Both the position numbers and the translations under genes were made by a program. The notes beneath the pieces were generated by a model. It saw only the letters and a program-made list of their open reading frames with translations. It was not told the origin of the DNA and ran no database searches. A stretch of 64,000 bases of DNA. Origin: Candolleomyces eurysporus. Taxonomy: Eukaryota > Basidiomycota > Agaricomycetes > Agaricales > Psathyrellaceae. The DNA lies in the NCBI GenBank assembly GCA_027579435.1, contig JANBPK010000938.1:625-64624 (forward strand). Direction: 5' to 3'. Shown here in pieces: positions 24,930 through 36,189 of the stretch (its first letter is position 1; every line of letters begins with the position of its first letter).

Positions 24930-25200
24930 AAAGGACACCATGTAGCTCATGATATGCCCGTTTTTGAACCAATTACCAGTGGTATGAGCTCATTGAGGTA
25001 TCCAATTCGGGCTGTTTTACATTTTCGACCCCATATTTCGTAGATTTCTTGCCCTCGCAGTCGGCATTCGTTTGGATCCCTCAGCTAGTTTCAGCCTTCG
25101 AGCTTGCCCGTTCAAAGCTCCAGCTATTAAAATAGACAGCGATATATGAGAGAACTTGTAGAGGACACACGACGACCAATGCACACAGAGGTCAAAGCAA
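24930..25200 (+). repeat. Diverged dispersed repeat, copy 1
   Basis: Aligns in the same orientation with 42290-42580. Shared landmarks in order: CATGTAGCT, GTGGTATGAG, a GAGCT(T/C)GCCCGT block, AAATAGACA followed by GATAT, then AAGAACAAAAA/GAGAACAAAAA. Both copies lack coding capacity. The class is unknown; an old transposon relic is possible. Confidence 0.5.
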
Positions 25201-25549
25201 GAACAAAAAGGTCCTACAGAAAGAAGTACGAGGGGGCCATTGCATACAGTATCGTTTCAAAACCCTCCATAGCAGAAGTCAGGCTGTCCGCTTTGGAGAA
25301 AGCGTCGCTTGGAAGGATGATTCCATGATGGTCTTCCCCCACCTTCGCCCACCTTCGGGAAGACTTATTTGTTTTGGGTCGCATTTGATCAAGGATTTCC
25401 TACGTTGAATGGGTTCTCCTCAACTATTTTCATTTCCTCGTATGTGATGCATATAATCCATTTGAATTTCACGAAGTACATGTCGTGCTCGTGCCGTTGT
25501 CATCCAAACACCGCTGCCTGCATACGGTACCACGCAAATAATACCTCTC

Positions 25550-25626
25550 CTAAAGGTATATCAAAAATATGTGAAAAGGCATTGAAAGCCCTTCTACGAG
25601 TTGCAGGCCTTTGGTATACCTTTTAG
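25550..25626. repeat. Short inverted repeat, hairpin or MITE-like
   Basis: CTAAAGGTATATCAA at 25550-25564 is nearly the reverse complement of TTGGTATACCTTTTAG at 25611-25626. The arms are about 15 nt with a 46-nt loop. It could be a small terminal-inverted-repeat remnant or a chance palindrome in AT-rich DNA. Confidence 0.4.
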
Positions 25627-26075
25627 TATACCTTCAACCTATCTTTGGTGCAGATATTTCTTTCGATACCCTGTGTACGTGCGATCGCGTGATTAAATTC
25701 CCTCCCTAGTCGAACATGTCGTCACCTCGGTGTTGTATCGTGCTTGAAATCTTCTAACAGCCTTGTCCTTGAACTTATTGAAAGCCATGATGCCAAGTCC
25801 TGCTGCTCATAATCGAGGCTGCTATTGATCGGTCCATAAATATACACGGTTCCGACGCGCGTACGGCTGCTGTCGCAGATTTACTGCCTGTCGCTGAGAT
25901 ATCCCTGAGCAGTTCCTGAGCAGTTAATGCAATTAGCAAACGGAAGCCTGGTACAAGTAGAACAATCTGAACCCCATCGATCAGTACGGAGCGAATCTCT
26001 CTAGTGGTAATAATACATACAGTCAGGATTTGATTAAGAACAGACGAAACAAAAATGTATATGTAAAAAGCAACC

Positions 26076-29000
26076 TCACGACCCCCGAGAACCCGACCTA
26101 GCAGGTGTAGCAGCCCCCGCCACAACCTTCTTATTCTCCTCGAGCACATCACCCAACTGCGCGCTCCTCTTCTGCGCACCTTCAAGCTGTCGCCTCAAAT
26201 TACTATAAAGACCAGACGTCGTCAGCAAACAGCACCATACAAGTGGGAAAAGAAATCGGGATTGAAGCAGGACGAAAACTCACCTAACGGCGCCCTCCAG
26301 CTCCTGTACCCTCTCCTTCGCACCCTGCCTCTCCCTCTTAACCCTCTCCTCACTCGCCTTGATCCTCGCCTCATACTCCCTCACGCGTGCCTCCCACTTC
26401 TCATCGGCCATCGCCGTCTTCTCTTTGATCTGTGCAGCCCTCTCTTCCGACGCAATAAGCTGGTTCTGGGCGTTGTTGTATCTCCGCTCGGCGTTGAGGG
26501 CACGGGTTTGGAGAGACTTGATTTCTAGTGACGCTTGGGAGGCTGCGGGGTTGCGTTTGAGGATGGAGAGTTGGGAGGTGAGGTCGGTGTTGGTTGTCTG
26601 TTGTGGAAGCGTTAGTGTAGATCAAAATAAGATTAAGGAACGACGGAAACGTACCTTCAACCCCTCAACCTCACCCTCCCTTTCCCGAAGCTTCCTCCTC
26701 CAATCCCTCTTCACATCTCCGAGCTGCCTCAAACTCGCTTCGAACTTGTCGAGCTGCCTCCACCGTGCTTCGAGTTGCCTGCAATTCACACTCATCAGCT
26801 TTCCTGTCTGAATGCTGTCCGAATTCAAAAGGAACGGAAACAAGGTCGACTACCTATCGAGTCGAATCGAACGAGAGCTCGAACGAAAACAAGATCTAGC
26901 AACGAAACGAGCGGAACATCGAATGAATAAACGCACCTCTTCAACTCGCCAACCTTCTCCCCATACCTGCCCTCTATCTCCTTCGCCTTTGTCTCAAACG
27001 TTGACTGTATCGACGAGAGCGCCTTGAGCCTCGTGATGAGGTTATCATGGAACACGCTGAAATTCGTAAAGGGCTTCGTCTCTGCTTGTTGGCCTTTCTT
27101 CTGTTGATTCATAGTGTTCGTGTGTTCGATTGGTTGGGACGGTCGAGCGAAACAAAAGACGTGACAACGGGGAAAGAAGGAACGCGCAAGTCAGAGATCG
27201 AATACAGAAGTGATCGAAAGAAAGTGCAGAAGACAAACTCACCAACCCCTTCTCAACACCAACAACGCGATCCAAATACTGATACACCGTCAACAGCAGC
27301 GTATTCCGCTCCGTAACCTGGTCTCTGTACACGCCCTCCGCACTCAACAACGCCCTCTGGTCCTTCCCTAACCGCTCCTCCAATTGTCCTACCCTGGCTT
27401 TGACCTGAGCCAACTCGGCTTCGCGGGACTTGAGGGTGGCTAGGGAGTCGTCGAGTTTCGTAGAGAGGTTGAGTCGGGCTTGAGTTTGCAAGGATAACTC
27501 GGACTTGAGGTCGAGTAGTTGAGCGTGCAGCGAATCGAGGTTGCCTTCCTTCGTCCTCAACGCAGTCTCCTTCGCGCTCAACTCGGCTCGAAGACGAGCG
27601 AGCTCGTCCTCTGCACGATCCAAATCCCTTGTGAGGCGGTCGACTTCGAGTTGGAGAGAGTACCGTTCGGAGGTGACGCTCTCTCCCAACTCCTTCCTCT
27701 CTCTCTCGACGCCGTCCAACGCACGCTTGATCTTCTCTACGTCCTCTTCTTTCTCCCTCAGCCGGTCTTCCTTTCTCTCGAGTTCATCCTTCAACTTCTT
27801 CACTTCGCTCTCGGCGGCCTCGATATTCCTCTTGAGAGTCCGAATTTGGGTCTCGTATTCTCGAGTGAGTGAGTCGAATTCGGAGCGGGTGGAAGTCAAG
27901 GAAGATTGAGTCGACTCGAGTTCAGCGACGAGCCGTTCGATGTGAGATGCGAGTTCTTCTTGTCGTGCGAGGTGGTCTTGGATGGTTTGTTGGGATTCGG
28001 AGAAGGCGTCTTGGAGGTCTTCAAGCTCGGATTTGAGGGTAGCGTTTCTCTAGGTAAAGAGAAGAGAGAGCAAGTGAGTTCCGTGGTCCGGGATAGAGAG
28101 AAAAAAAGGTTGGCAAAGCGGGTCGATGAAGAGTGAATAGAAACAAAGGTGAACGAAATCCGGGAATAGTAACGACTTCGAGTCCGCTCGAAATGGGCGA
28201 AGCAAGGCCCGAATCAAACAACGCTTCGACCGCCAAACAAGCGGGGCAGAAAGAAAGAACAATAGGGCCGATGGACGAAAAGAAACCGAGTCAACGCACA
28301 CGAAGCGAAACTGTTACTCACCTCCCTGAACCCGGCAACAACTGCATCACTTCTAACCCTCTCAACCTCCCACTCCTCCTTCTCCCTCTCATAGGCCTCT
28401 CTCACCAACCCGTCCTCTTCCCTCGTTCTATCAACATCATCCCGAGCACGATCAACCTCATCTTCTAGATCCACACACCTCTCACCCAAGGACTCGACTT
28501 CTTGCCTCGTCCTCTCCAACTCGGCTTCCCGTTGTGCCAAGAGGTCGTCCTTTTCATCTAGCTCGTTATTCAAAGAGGTGATAGTAGAGTTGAGGTCAGC
28601 GATTTCGTCTTCGAGCTGACCAAGGGTATCGTTGAACTTTGCGTGCATCTCCTCCGTCTTATCCTCGAGTTCCGTAAGGTGCAACCGGAGTTCCTTGCAC
28701 TCCCCATCTCGCTCGTTGAGTACATCCCGCAGCTCGTCCATCTGGTTCCGGGTCTCCTCGACTTCTTCGCGCCACTCGCTCTCCACCCGCGCCACGTCCT
28801 CTTTCCACTCCCGCTCGACCTTTGAGAGCTCGGCCTTCCATTCGGATTCGACCGAGATGACGATTCGTTCGTGTTCGGCGACGAGGTCGTCCAGCTCGCG
28901 GTTCTTCGTATCCACATCGTCTTGAGAACCCGTCAATTCGATCATCAGCGCCGCCACTCGGTCCCGGAGCCCATCCACCTCGCCTTGCAGCTCGTCTCTC

Positions 29001-30590
29001 GCTTCCTGCTCCTCCAACAAAGCGGCTCTCGAAGCGGATCTTTCGTCTTCCTTTCGGGAGTAGCGATCATGGAGCTGCTCGAGTTCGAGTTCGAGGGCGG
29101 CGATAGAGTCGGTGAGGTCGGCGTTTTCGTCTTCCAGTCGTTCGATGATCTCTTGTTGCTCGGATAGCTTGGAATGGAGGGACGTGTTTTCAGAGGTGAC
29201 GGCATCGAGTTTCTGGTGGAGGGTGCTCCGTGATTGGTTCGCAGCAGGATCGCGGTTGGAGGAGGAGATGGAGGATATCGAGGTGTCGTCTTCGCGTCCG
29301 CGGCCAGCACGAGCGGCGGATAGGCGAGACTGGGATTGTGCAGACCGTTGAGCGTCGATGACCTCTTGTAGCCGCTGAATCTCGTCCATATTTTCCTCTA
29401 GCAACCCGCGGACGTTGTCCAGCTCGTCTTCGAGTTCTGCGTTGCGGGCTTCGGATTCTCGGAGCATGGCATCTTTCTCTTCGAATTCGTCGTCGTCGTG
29501 GTGGGAGGGAGATGATTCGGAGAGTCGACGGCGAAGTTCGCGGATCTCGAGGTCGCGTTGGGCTAGCTTTTCTTCCAGCTCTCGCTCCCTATCGCTCAGG
29601 CCGTCGCTGGAAGACCTAGCAACACCTCCCACAGATGAGCCGCCACCCGACCGTTGCAGCCTCTCGAGCTCGTGCTCTAGCGACAAGACGAGCTTCTTGA
29701 GCTTCTTAATCTCCATGCCGCGTTGCTGGACTTCGATTTTGAGGTTGATGTTCTGTTTGAGGGCGGCTTCCATTTGGTCTGGGGCGAGACGAGCGAGCTG
29801 GTCCTCGAGAAAGTGGACACGGAGTTTGATGCTAAAGTTTTCTTTTTTGAGATTGTCAATGTGCTGTTGGGGAGAAGAATGTGAGTACGAGGAGGGAGAG
29901 CAAAGGAAATATACGCACCTTTTCCTGATCCCTCAGGGTTAGCTTGGAGACCTTGCTCCCTGCGGCTGCGCCCGCTCCTGTACTGGCGCCATTGCTCGTG
30001 GATGCACCCGTACTCCCGGCTGTCAATGTCCCTGAACGCGTCCTTCCAGTCCTCCCTCCCGCCGCTCCTGCTCCCGGCCGCGTATCGCTGGAGACGCCAG
30101 GGGTACCCAGCACACCATCCACCGACATCGACGCCCCACCACTCGGCCCTCCGAGAGTCTGGTTCACGAAATCGACAGCAGCACTCCGACTGGGGCCATC
30201 GTCCTCGTGGTCGTGGAATTCGTGTTCTCCCTGCTTTGAGAACCTGCTGTTGGTGCGACCGATGCCAAAGGTGGTCGTAGAAGGAGTGAGAGGGCCCGTG
30301 GACGAGGGTGCGGTAGCACTCGACGACGTGGCTCTGGACCCTGCACCTCCTCTTCCACCCGGGCCACCATACGCGGCACGCTGTTGCTGCTGTTGGTGGA
30401 GAAAGGGTGATGACGACCCACCCCTCAGGAAGCCCGAGGTGGAGGAGGCGTTGAAGGAGCCAGAGAGGTCGGGGAGGGGAGGAGGAGGTGTTGAGGACAG
30501 GTCGGGGTCTCCGTTGCTGCTGCTCGCGAGGAGGCCCGAGGAGGAGGAGGCTGTTAGGGAGAACGAGTTCTTGGTGAGGGCCGCTGCCAT
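26076..30590 (-). CDS. Mto1/Pcp1-type coiled-coil protein with centrosomin CM1 motif
   Basis: Seven exons on the minus strand: 30590-29919, 29863-28322, 28049-27243, 27100-26937, 26778-26655, 26597-26284 and 26202-26076. All phases agree and give 1249 aa. The first ~210 residues are Ser/Gly/Ala-rich and disordered, including a Q-run. At about 216-255 lies a CM1 (Cnn_1N) motif, LTLRDQEKHIDNLKKENFSI then KLRVHFLEDQL, which in Mto1, Pcp1 and centrosomin binds the gamma-tubulin complex. Almost all the rest is predicted coiled coil, with long Glu/Arg/Leu heptads and short breaks. The C-terminus ends GSRGS with Lys/Ala-rich residues before it. The expected role is recruiting gamma-tubulin complexes to spindle pole bodies or cytoplasmic sites; the precise orthology (Mto1 versus Pcp1) is not decided. 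Its promoter abuts an F-box family relic. Confidence 0.88.
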
Positions 30591-30669
30591 CGTCTTGTTT
30601 CTCCCGTATACACGGGGACAAGGAGAACCTATACGCCCAATCAATCCAATCAACAATCATCCGTGGGAA

Positions 30670-31605
30670 CGACACGCTGATCCGCTCCTTCATGCCGACA
30701 TCCTGCACGAACAAATCGATCCAACGGTGGTCAACCTGACATCGCCCGGGTTTTGGAACGACACTGCACACAAGCCCTGAACGCCGCACCGGATTGCTTC
30801 CATATGCTCAAACTAACGGGCAAGAAGCCAGTAGGACGTTGGAGCCTTCAACGACAAGTGTCATACTCTAAAATTGGGGACAACCTATTGCCAATATCCA
30901 ATCTAGTAATCTACCTTCATCGCCAAAATTCAAAGTAGCGAGCCGCTCTACGTTCAACTTCAATCGACCGGGATTTTTACTGGCCTCTCGAAAGACGTCA
31001 AGCTTGTATTAGGAAAAGGATTTGACGGAGACAGAGGATCCCCCGTAGTCCATCACCGCAGTGTTGTAGACGAATGGGAAAAAGTGGCTATCGCAGCCGT
31101 CCCATAGAGTGGGGAAAGACACGTCCGAGAAATCTTCCCCAGGGGCTTCGCATATCGGTGGCGATAAAATGGTGGCTCGACTTCAAACTGCAACGTCGGA
31201 TCAACGACCTCGGCTGCGCTGGAAGGTGCATTCGGAAGCTGTCACACACGTATGTATGTCGGAAATTCGTAACCAACCTGCAGAACGAAATATTCGACAA
31301 AGTGAATACGCCACTGTCAAGGATGATCAGCCAATAATCATGATATGAACAAATTTGCACGTACAAGAGTAAGGTCTGGATTTGCTGACCAGATGCGTAC
31401 GATGACGAGAAATCAGGTCGCACACTATCACCTGGGGTCAGCTAGAACACGATCTCCAATGATTTTGAAGTGCCCTATGGTCGTTCCCTGAGCCATTGTG
31501 AACGAGCCAAGATGGGTGAAAGCCACGGGTTTGGAAAGATCATCAACCTGCACCTCATGCACTGCGAAGGGGACTCTACTGAGAGACCCCATGAACATCG
31601 GCGAG
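30670..31605 (-). pseudogene. F-box family relic H (exons 3-4, 5'-truncated)
   Basis: Collinear with copy D from its second intron to past its stop codon: 31605 matches about 47290, 30740 matches about 46350, and some 3' flank (TCCTTCATGC.GACAT) is shared down to about 30670. Exon 3 reads HEVQVDDLSKPVAFTHLGSF then MAQGTTIGHFKIIGDRVLAD, and later parts have stops and indels. Exons 1-2 are missing. It ends only about 80 bp before the start codon of the CM1 protein gene, so part of that gene's promoter or leader is probably relic DNA. Confidence 0.7.
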
Positions 31606-31610
31606 GTTAG

Positions 31611-32070
31611 GCAATTGGAGAGTTTTGGTTGACTGCACCGCCACACGTGGCTGGAGGTGTGGGTGGACCGGTAGGACAGGGGGTGGCGAAACCGAAACTG
31701 GCTGAATGGTGCCCCAACCTGATCCAATTCATCTGTAGCGCCGACGCGGAGTGGAATTGGCAGAACCCCGACTGGATCGCCCCTCACGTCCTTTTGCCTT
31801 CGCATCCGACCCTTCAGTTCATTGGTGTTCGCGATCTGGAGAAACATATCACCGAGTCCCTCGAACGGCTTTCCAGCATGGACGCTGAGCTCCTGGCAAA
31901 GGGCGGGCTGCTGTATAACGTAAACTTGGAGGAGACGGGAACGTTGAGGGGGACCATGCATTCTTTATGCTCGTCGAACAATTCAGAGGTGGTCTGTTGA
32001 GTCGGGAAAGTTTCCCGGGGTTGTTGTACGTGCGGGAGAGAGTGAAGAGATGAGACGGAGGGGATGGGTG
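31611..32070 (+). pseudogene. F-box/LRR-type C-terminal fragment
   Basis: The plus strand reads PNLIQFICSADAEWNWQNPD, then WIAPHVLLPSHPTLQFIGVR and DLEKHITESLERL. After a frame change it reads DHAFFMLVEQF and ESFPGLLYVRERVKR before TGA. This resembles the C-terminal end of basidiomycete F-box/LRR proteins, where a last leucine-rich stretch ends FPNLxYVRD. No N-terminal part or F-box is present, and relic H starts immediately upstream in the opposite orientation. The family assignment is from memory of such proteins and is moderate. Confidence 0.42.
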
Positions 32071-34123
32071 GGGCTTGGCGACTCGGAGAAGGGGAGGAAG
32101 CGTGAGTCATTTTTGCCTCATTCTCATTCCGCTTTGCAGCAAGGGAGGAGGGGTTCGAGCTCGAGTGGCGCGCTAGGTTTGGGTTTGGACGCGGGAGTAG
32201 GGTCGACGTCAAGGCCGATCCTTGGATTCTTCAACTTCCTCCGGATACCCTCTTCTTCCTGTCCTTCTTCATCGTCACCGCAAGACTCGGACGCCCGCCG
32301 TCGCGCTCAAGAAGAGTCTGAACGCCAACACCAAGCTTTCGTTCGCAAACGCGAATTGCAGCAGGGGAGGTGAGTGCTGAGGACGATTATGGAGATATGT
32401 AAAGAGAGGCGTGTGGTTGGAGAATTGTGAAGGTGTGAATGTGACGGTAAAGATGCTTTTGAGGGCAGAGAAGGATCCAGAGGTGGATGGGGATCGGGAA
32501 CGGGGGGCTGAAGGGTTGTGTGTTGAGTGGTAACGATGGACTTTTTGGGTCTCTTCATCATCTCTTTTTTTTNCTTTTTGCGTCTCGTAAAATATAACGC
32601 CACTCTATTATCTCGTCTCTCTGCATACACCCTTGCACACATATCTTCCTTCTCGAATTTATAGCATCATATCAAAATCCCGCTGTCAATTGTACTGAAA
32701 ACCCTTGTGTAAATATCCCATCATATACCCACTCGCTTTCGATGTTCGATGTGGTTGCGAATAACGAAAAGAATTGAACTCTGGATTCGGTTGACTCTCG
32801 AACGGCTCGTGAGTTGAAAATTTGCGCGCTGGCCTCCCTTGCTCGAGAATAATTTGATCTCATTGGGACGAGGTCTTACGCGAGTATGGTGCCCCCGAGC
32901 CATTCCTGATGATATCCTCGACCCCGCTTTCAATGTATGGTAGGTACTTCAAACGACTGGCGGACTGGAGGTGATCCAGTCGTTGTTGGCCAACTCCGTC
33001 TATTGAGCTCTTTAGCGCAATTCGAGGGAAGCCGAGGCTTAGGCGGTGTTCGATTGATTTGAAGTAAGCGCAGAGAAGCAGCTTCTTGACTAGAGTCCCC
33101 ACTTGCGAAGAATTGAAACGAAATTTACTTCTAGCACTCCATGCCTCTGTTGAAGGAGACTTTCAATATAGCTCGTAAGGTGTGTTTTTTTTTTTTGCCG
33201 CTACAATCTAAATGTGCGTGTCTCGATATGGCGAAAGGATCCGGAAACGACGGACAGGGACGGTAACAAGTCGTCCCTCAAGTCGGATAAATGGCAAAAT
33301 AAATGGGATAAGTAATATAAAAGTCTTGCGCCCTTCGGAGATCACGGTTGGGTCAATTCGCTAGAGTGACCAGTCGGTCCTATTTAACCCTGTAGAAAGT
33401 GCAATAAAAAGTCAGGGCTATCAATGCTAGTAGACCGCTGCAAGCTCAATTACCAAGGAGTCAACGACTCGTATTGAGTACCATTGGCGAGGAAGCAGCT
33501 TACCGTGCCATGTATTCAATTGCACACCCCGAAACGCTAGCGGCGGCTCAATCAATCGTCAGGCCATTCAAACATTTCGCCAAGGAAAATATCGTGTATC
33601 AAGTTCCAAATTAGTCAGTAAAATGATGCTCCGTGATCAAAATGAGGATCTCGTTTCCAAACCCGCTGGCGCTCATCGGTGTTAGCGACGGGTAGGCCAT
33701 GGGTTATGGATGAAGTGCGTATCCCCAGGCTTCCAAACCTCCGCAGATGTAGACAGAATCCTATTCGTATATGCTGTCTATTTGTCAAACCAATACGCGT
33801 TGCGCTAGAAAAACTACACATTGTCGTTAATCAGGCCTTCCGGGGTGCAATCTTTCCAAGTGGCGTTTGTGTTGCCGTCAAACCCAGGCTTATCCCAAAG
33901 CGGCATCGTTCGGGGATGGCCACTGAGCGCTGAGCGCTGGCGGTACTGAAAGCGCGCCGTGGGACACATAAATGACTGGTGCCTTATGGTCGAGGTGAAT
34001 GGCAATATCCTCATAAATAAACGGGTCCCATTCCCCTCTTTGCCCTTCCCGGTTTCATTCTTCCCACCCTGGCGGAGGGCGTCCTCATTCCACTAAGCCG
34101 AAGAATTGTCGAAGGCTCAAACT
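32071..34123. other. Intergenic, no supported gene
   Basis: Ser-rich open frames overlap on both strands at 32050-32370; neither has a start/splice context or domain, so I do not call a gene. A T-run with an N lies at 32573, and a T-run at 33184-33197. Confidence 0.4.
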
Positions 34124-36189
34124 ATGGCGAATCTTACTGTTCCCGACCTCAATTTCAACTATGTGGCCGACAAGACCAAGTACTTCAAGGCCTTCTGCGT
34201 CAATCCGGCCGATGATCACTGTAATTTAGGCCTTTGCCCTAACACAGACGTCACCGGCATTGGACAACAAGTTTCTAGTGAGTCACAGCTTCATCTTCAA
34301 TTTTGCTTCAACCATTGTGACAAGTGGGAGCGCAGTATATATCACTACCATCATCTACGGTATGATCCTGGGTCCATCTCTCGTCGTAATTCGAGCTAAT
34401 ACGGCCACCGTTCAGCCATGGTTCTCGCTTACATCCCGTGGCTTCATCGACCCATGCTGTACGCTCACATGAGCGTGCTATATTCCCTCTACATCGCTGC
34501 GCTCGTCTCCATGCTGAAGGGAGAACTCACGAACGCAGACGGTATCTTCGTTGTCGTCACCGCCGGCTCCCCCGCTTCTATTTACCTCTGGTACCTCACC
34601 CTCCGATCCTTTTGGAACGTCAACGTCTTCCCAATTGAGCACGCTGACAAGTCTGTCCCGGCCCACAAATCGTTGGAGGTTCAAGTTACCAGAGCGATCG
34701 CGCTCGGTAGTTTCTTTTTCGAAATTGCCTTGATCTGCCTGATGTTTATCCCATCGAAAGCGATAAAGTTTAGCCAGCCTGCATGCAATAAAGAATATGG
34801 AACGGCGCTGTGGTATAACGTCGCCTGGGAGCTGCCAGTGGCTATTCAGAGCGTCGCTATGCTCGTTCTTTTCCTCGTTGCTTTTGGATTAACCCGCTTG
34901 TGGACGAGTAGAAGGACCTACGAAGTTCCAGCACCGTAAGTACTAATCCAGTCCTTACTCGGCTCCTATCCCTCTTGATTGATCCTCACTTGCAGAATGC
35001 TACAGCCCCTTAGCAAAGATATCGAGGAGAAGCCCACTACTGAGCGAAAGGACAACATCGATATCATTAGCTGGACGGAGCAGGTGCTATTCGACTGCTA
35101 CCCTCAGTTCATGAATCGAACTCTCTTTATCTGCCTTATAACAGTCGTCCAGCTCTCAGCACTTCCGGACTTTGAGTATTTTGTCAACACCAAGGATTGT
35201 CTAACAATCATTTTGATCACTTTCGGTCTCTTCCGGGAAATGCCCCACACGAGCCGATTCAAGATATTCGTTTTGCGTATATGGTGAGTGTCCGCCCATT
35301 CCACGAGTCTCGCACATTCTCAACTTCCGACAGCGTCTTCCTATTCTTGGCCGGGGTCTGGGTAATTCGGTTCTTCGGAATTGAATTCCCCAACAGTGCC
35401 GACTGGGTCATCTTCTTCGTTGGATGCACCTCTGCGTTGTGGAGTTGGTCCCATTTCTCCACGTCGAACATGAAGGTCTTTTTGCCAACCCTGTTGTAAG
35501 CTGTCGTTCTGTCTCCACTTCCGCACCTTACTCATGCCAGCTCATGAACAGGGTACTATTCTCAATGATCATAACAACCGCAAACATTTTCATAACCATC
35601 ATTGGCGATCCGAAAAGTTTCAGCGATCCAGGTTTCGTCCCTCCCGATGGAAACTACTTCTCATTCTTCTCACTCGACATCTTGACTGTTGTTCTCTGGA
35701 TCATATGTTGGTTGGGAACGTCCAACTGGCCGTGGGGAAAATCTCTGACATGGGACAAGTTCAAGTAAGTGAAACCGACCGCTCTCCTACTTTGTCTGTT
35801 CACTGAGAGGACTAAAACATCTTCAGTAAGGCGATCTGGAGGCGCGCTCACCTTCTGAAGTTCTGCTGGATCATCCTTGGCCCGCATATACTTTGGATTC
35901 AAGCATCGAATAACTCAAATCCTTCGCGATCTACTGACATGACATTCGGCCAGGTAAGCAGATTACCTCCCATCATTTCGGCATGGATCAAACTTCTCAT
36001 TACTCTCCCAATACTCACTAGATTTTCGCGTTGATCGTCTCTATCGTCACCGTTCTTACTCTGCTGGACGAAGCTCGGGAGATGAAGAAAGAAATGTGGG
36101 CTGCGTTCTTCCAGTCCGACCTCATGCCGTATGAGGAGAAGGAACAGCCAAAGCACTACGTACCTCGTCCTGGTCTGGGTTTGAGTTGA
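34124..36189 (+). CDS. Multi-pass membrane protein, unknown function, 8 exons
   Basis: Eight exons: 34124-34277, 34336-34359, 34416-34935, 34996-35283, 35334-35495, 35552-35764, 35827-35953 and 36022-36189. Phases agree throughout and give 551 aa. The second exon is only 24 nt; it is required to join VTGIGQQVS to IYITTIIYAMVLAYIPWLHR. There is no signal peptide. Several hydrophobic segments are visible (ISIYITTIIYAMVLAYI, LYSLYIAALVSM, IALGSFFFEIALICLMFI, SVAMLVLFLVAFGL, VFLFLAGVWVIRFFGI, MIITTANIFITII, ILTVVLWIICWLG, IFALIVSIVTVLTLL). The C-terminal tail is charged (KKEMWAAFFQSD). I recall similar predicted membrane proteins in Agaricomycetes; no enzyme or transporter signature is visible. 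It lies in tandem with another unrelated membrane gene 2.5 kb downstream. Confidence 0.8.

Larger units (their letters stand above)
23706..26075. other. Intergenic, contains repeat copy and inverted repeat
   Basis: No gene supported. It holds one copy of a dispersed repeat (24930-25200) and a short inverted repeat (25550-25626), both listed. Other short frames show no domain. Confidence 0.4.

Noticed and set aside
12190..25800. Similarity between 12190-12260 and about 25740-25800
   Set aside because: Only a short run of partial matches (CCTTGAxCTT.TTG.AAGC and CTGCTGCTC); too little to call a repeat.
27519..29942. Long plus-strand open frames (117-175 codons) antisense to the coiled-coil gene
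   Set aside because: They are Ser/Leu-rich mirror frames produced by the GAG/CTC codon bias of the heptad repeats; the minus strand has a complete spliced gene with a CM1 motif.
29944..30780. 278-codon plus-strand open frame
   Set aside because: It is antisense to exon 1 of the CM1 gene; its Pro/Ala/Val richness reflects the Gly/Ser/Ala-rich sense strand.
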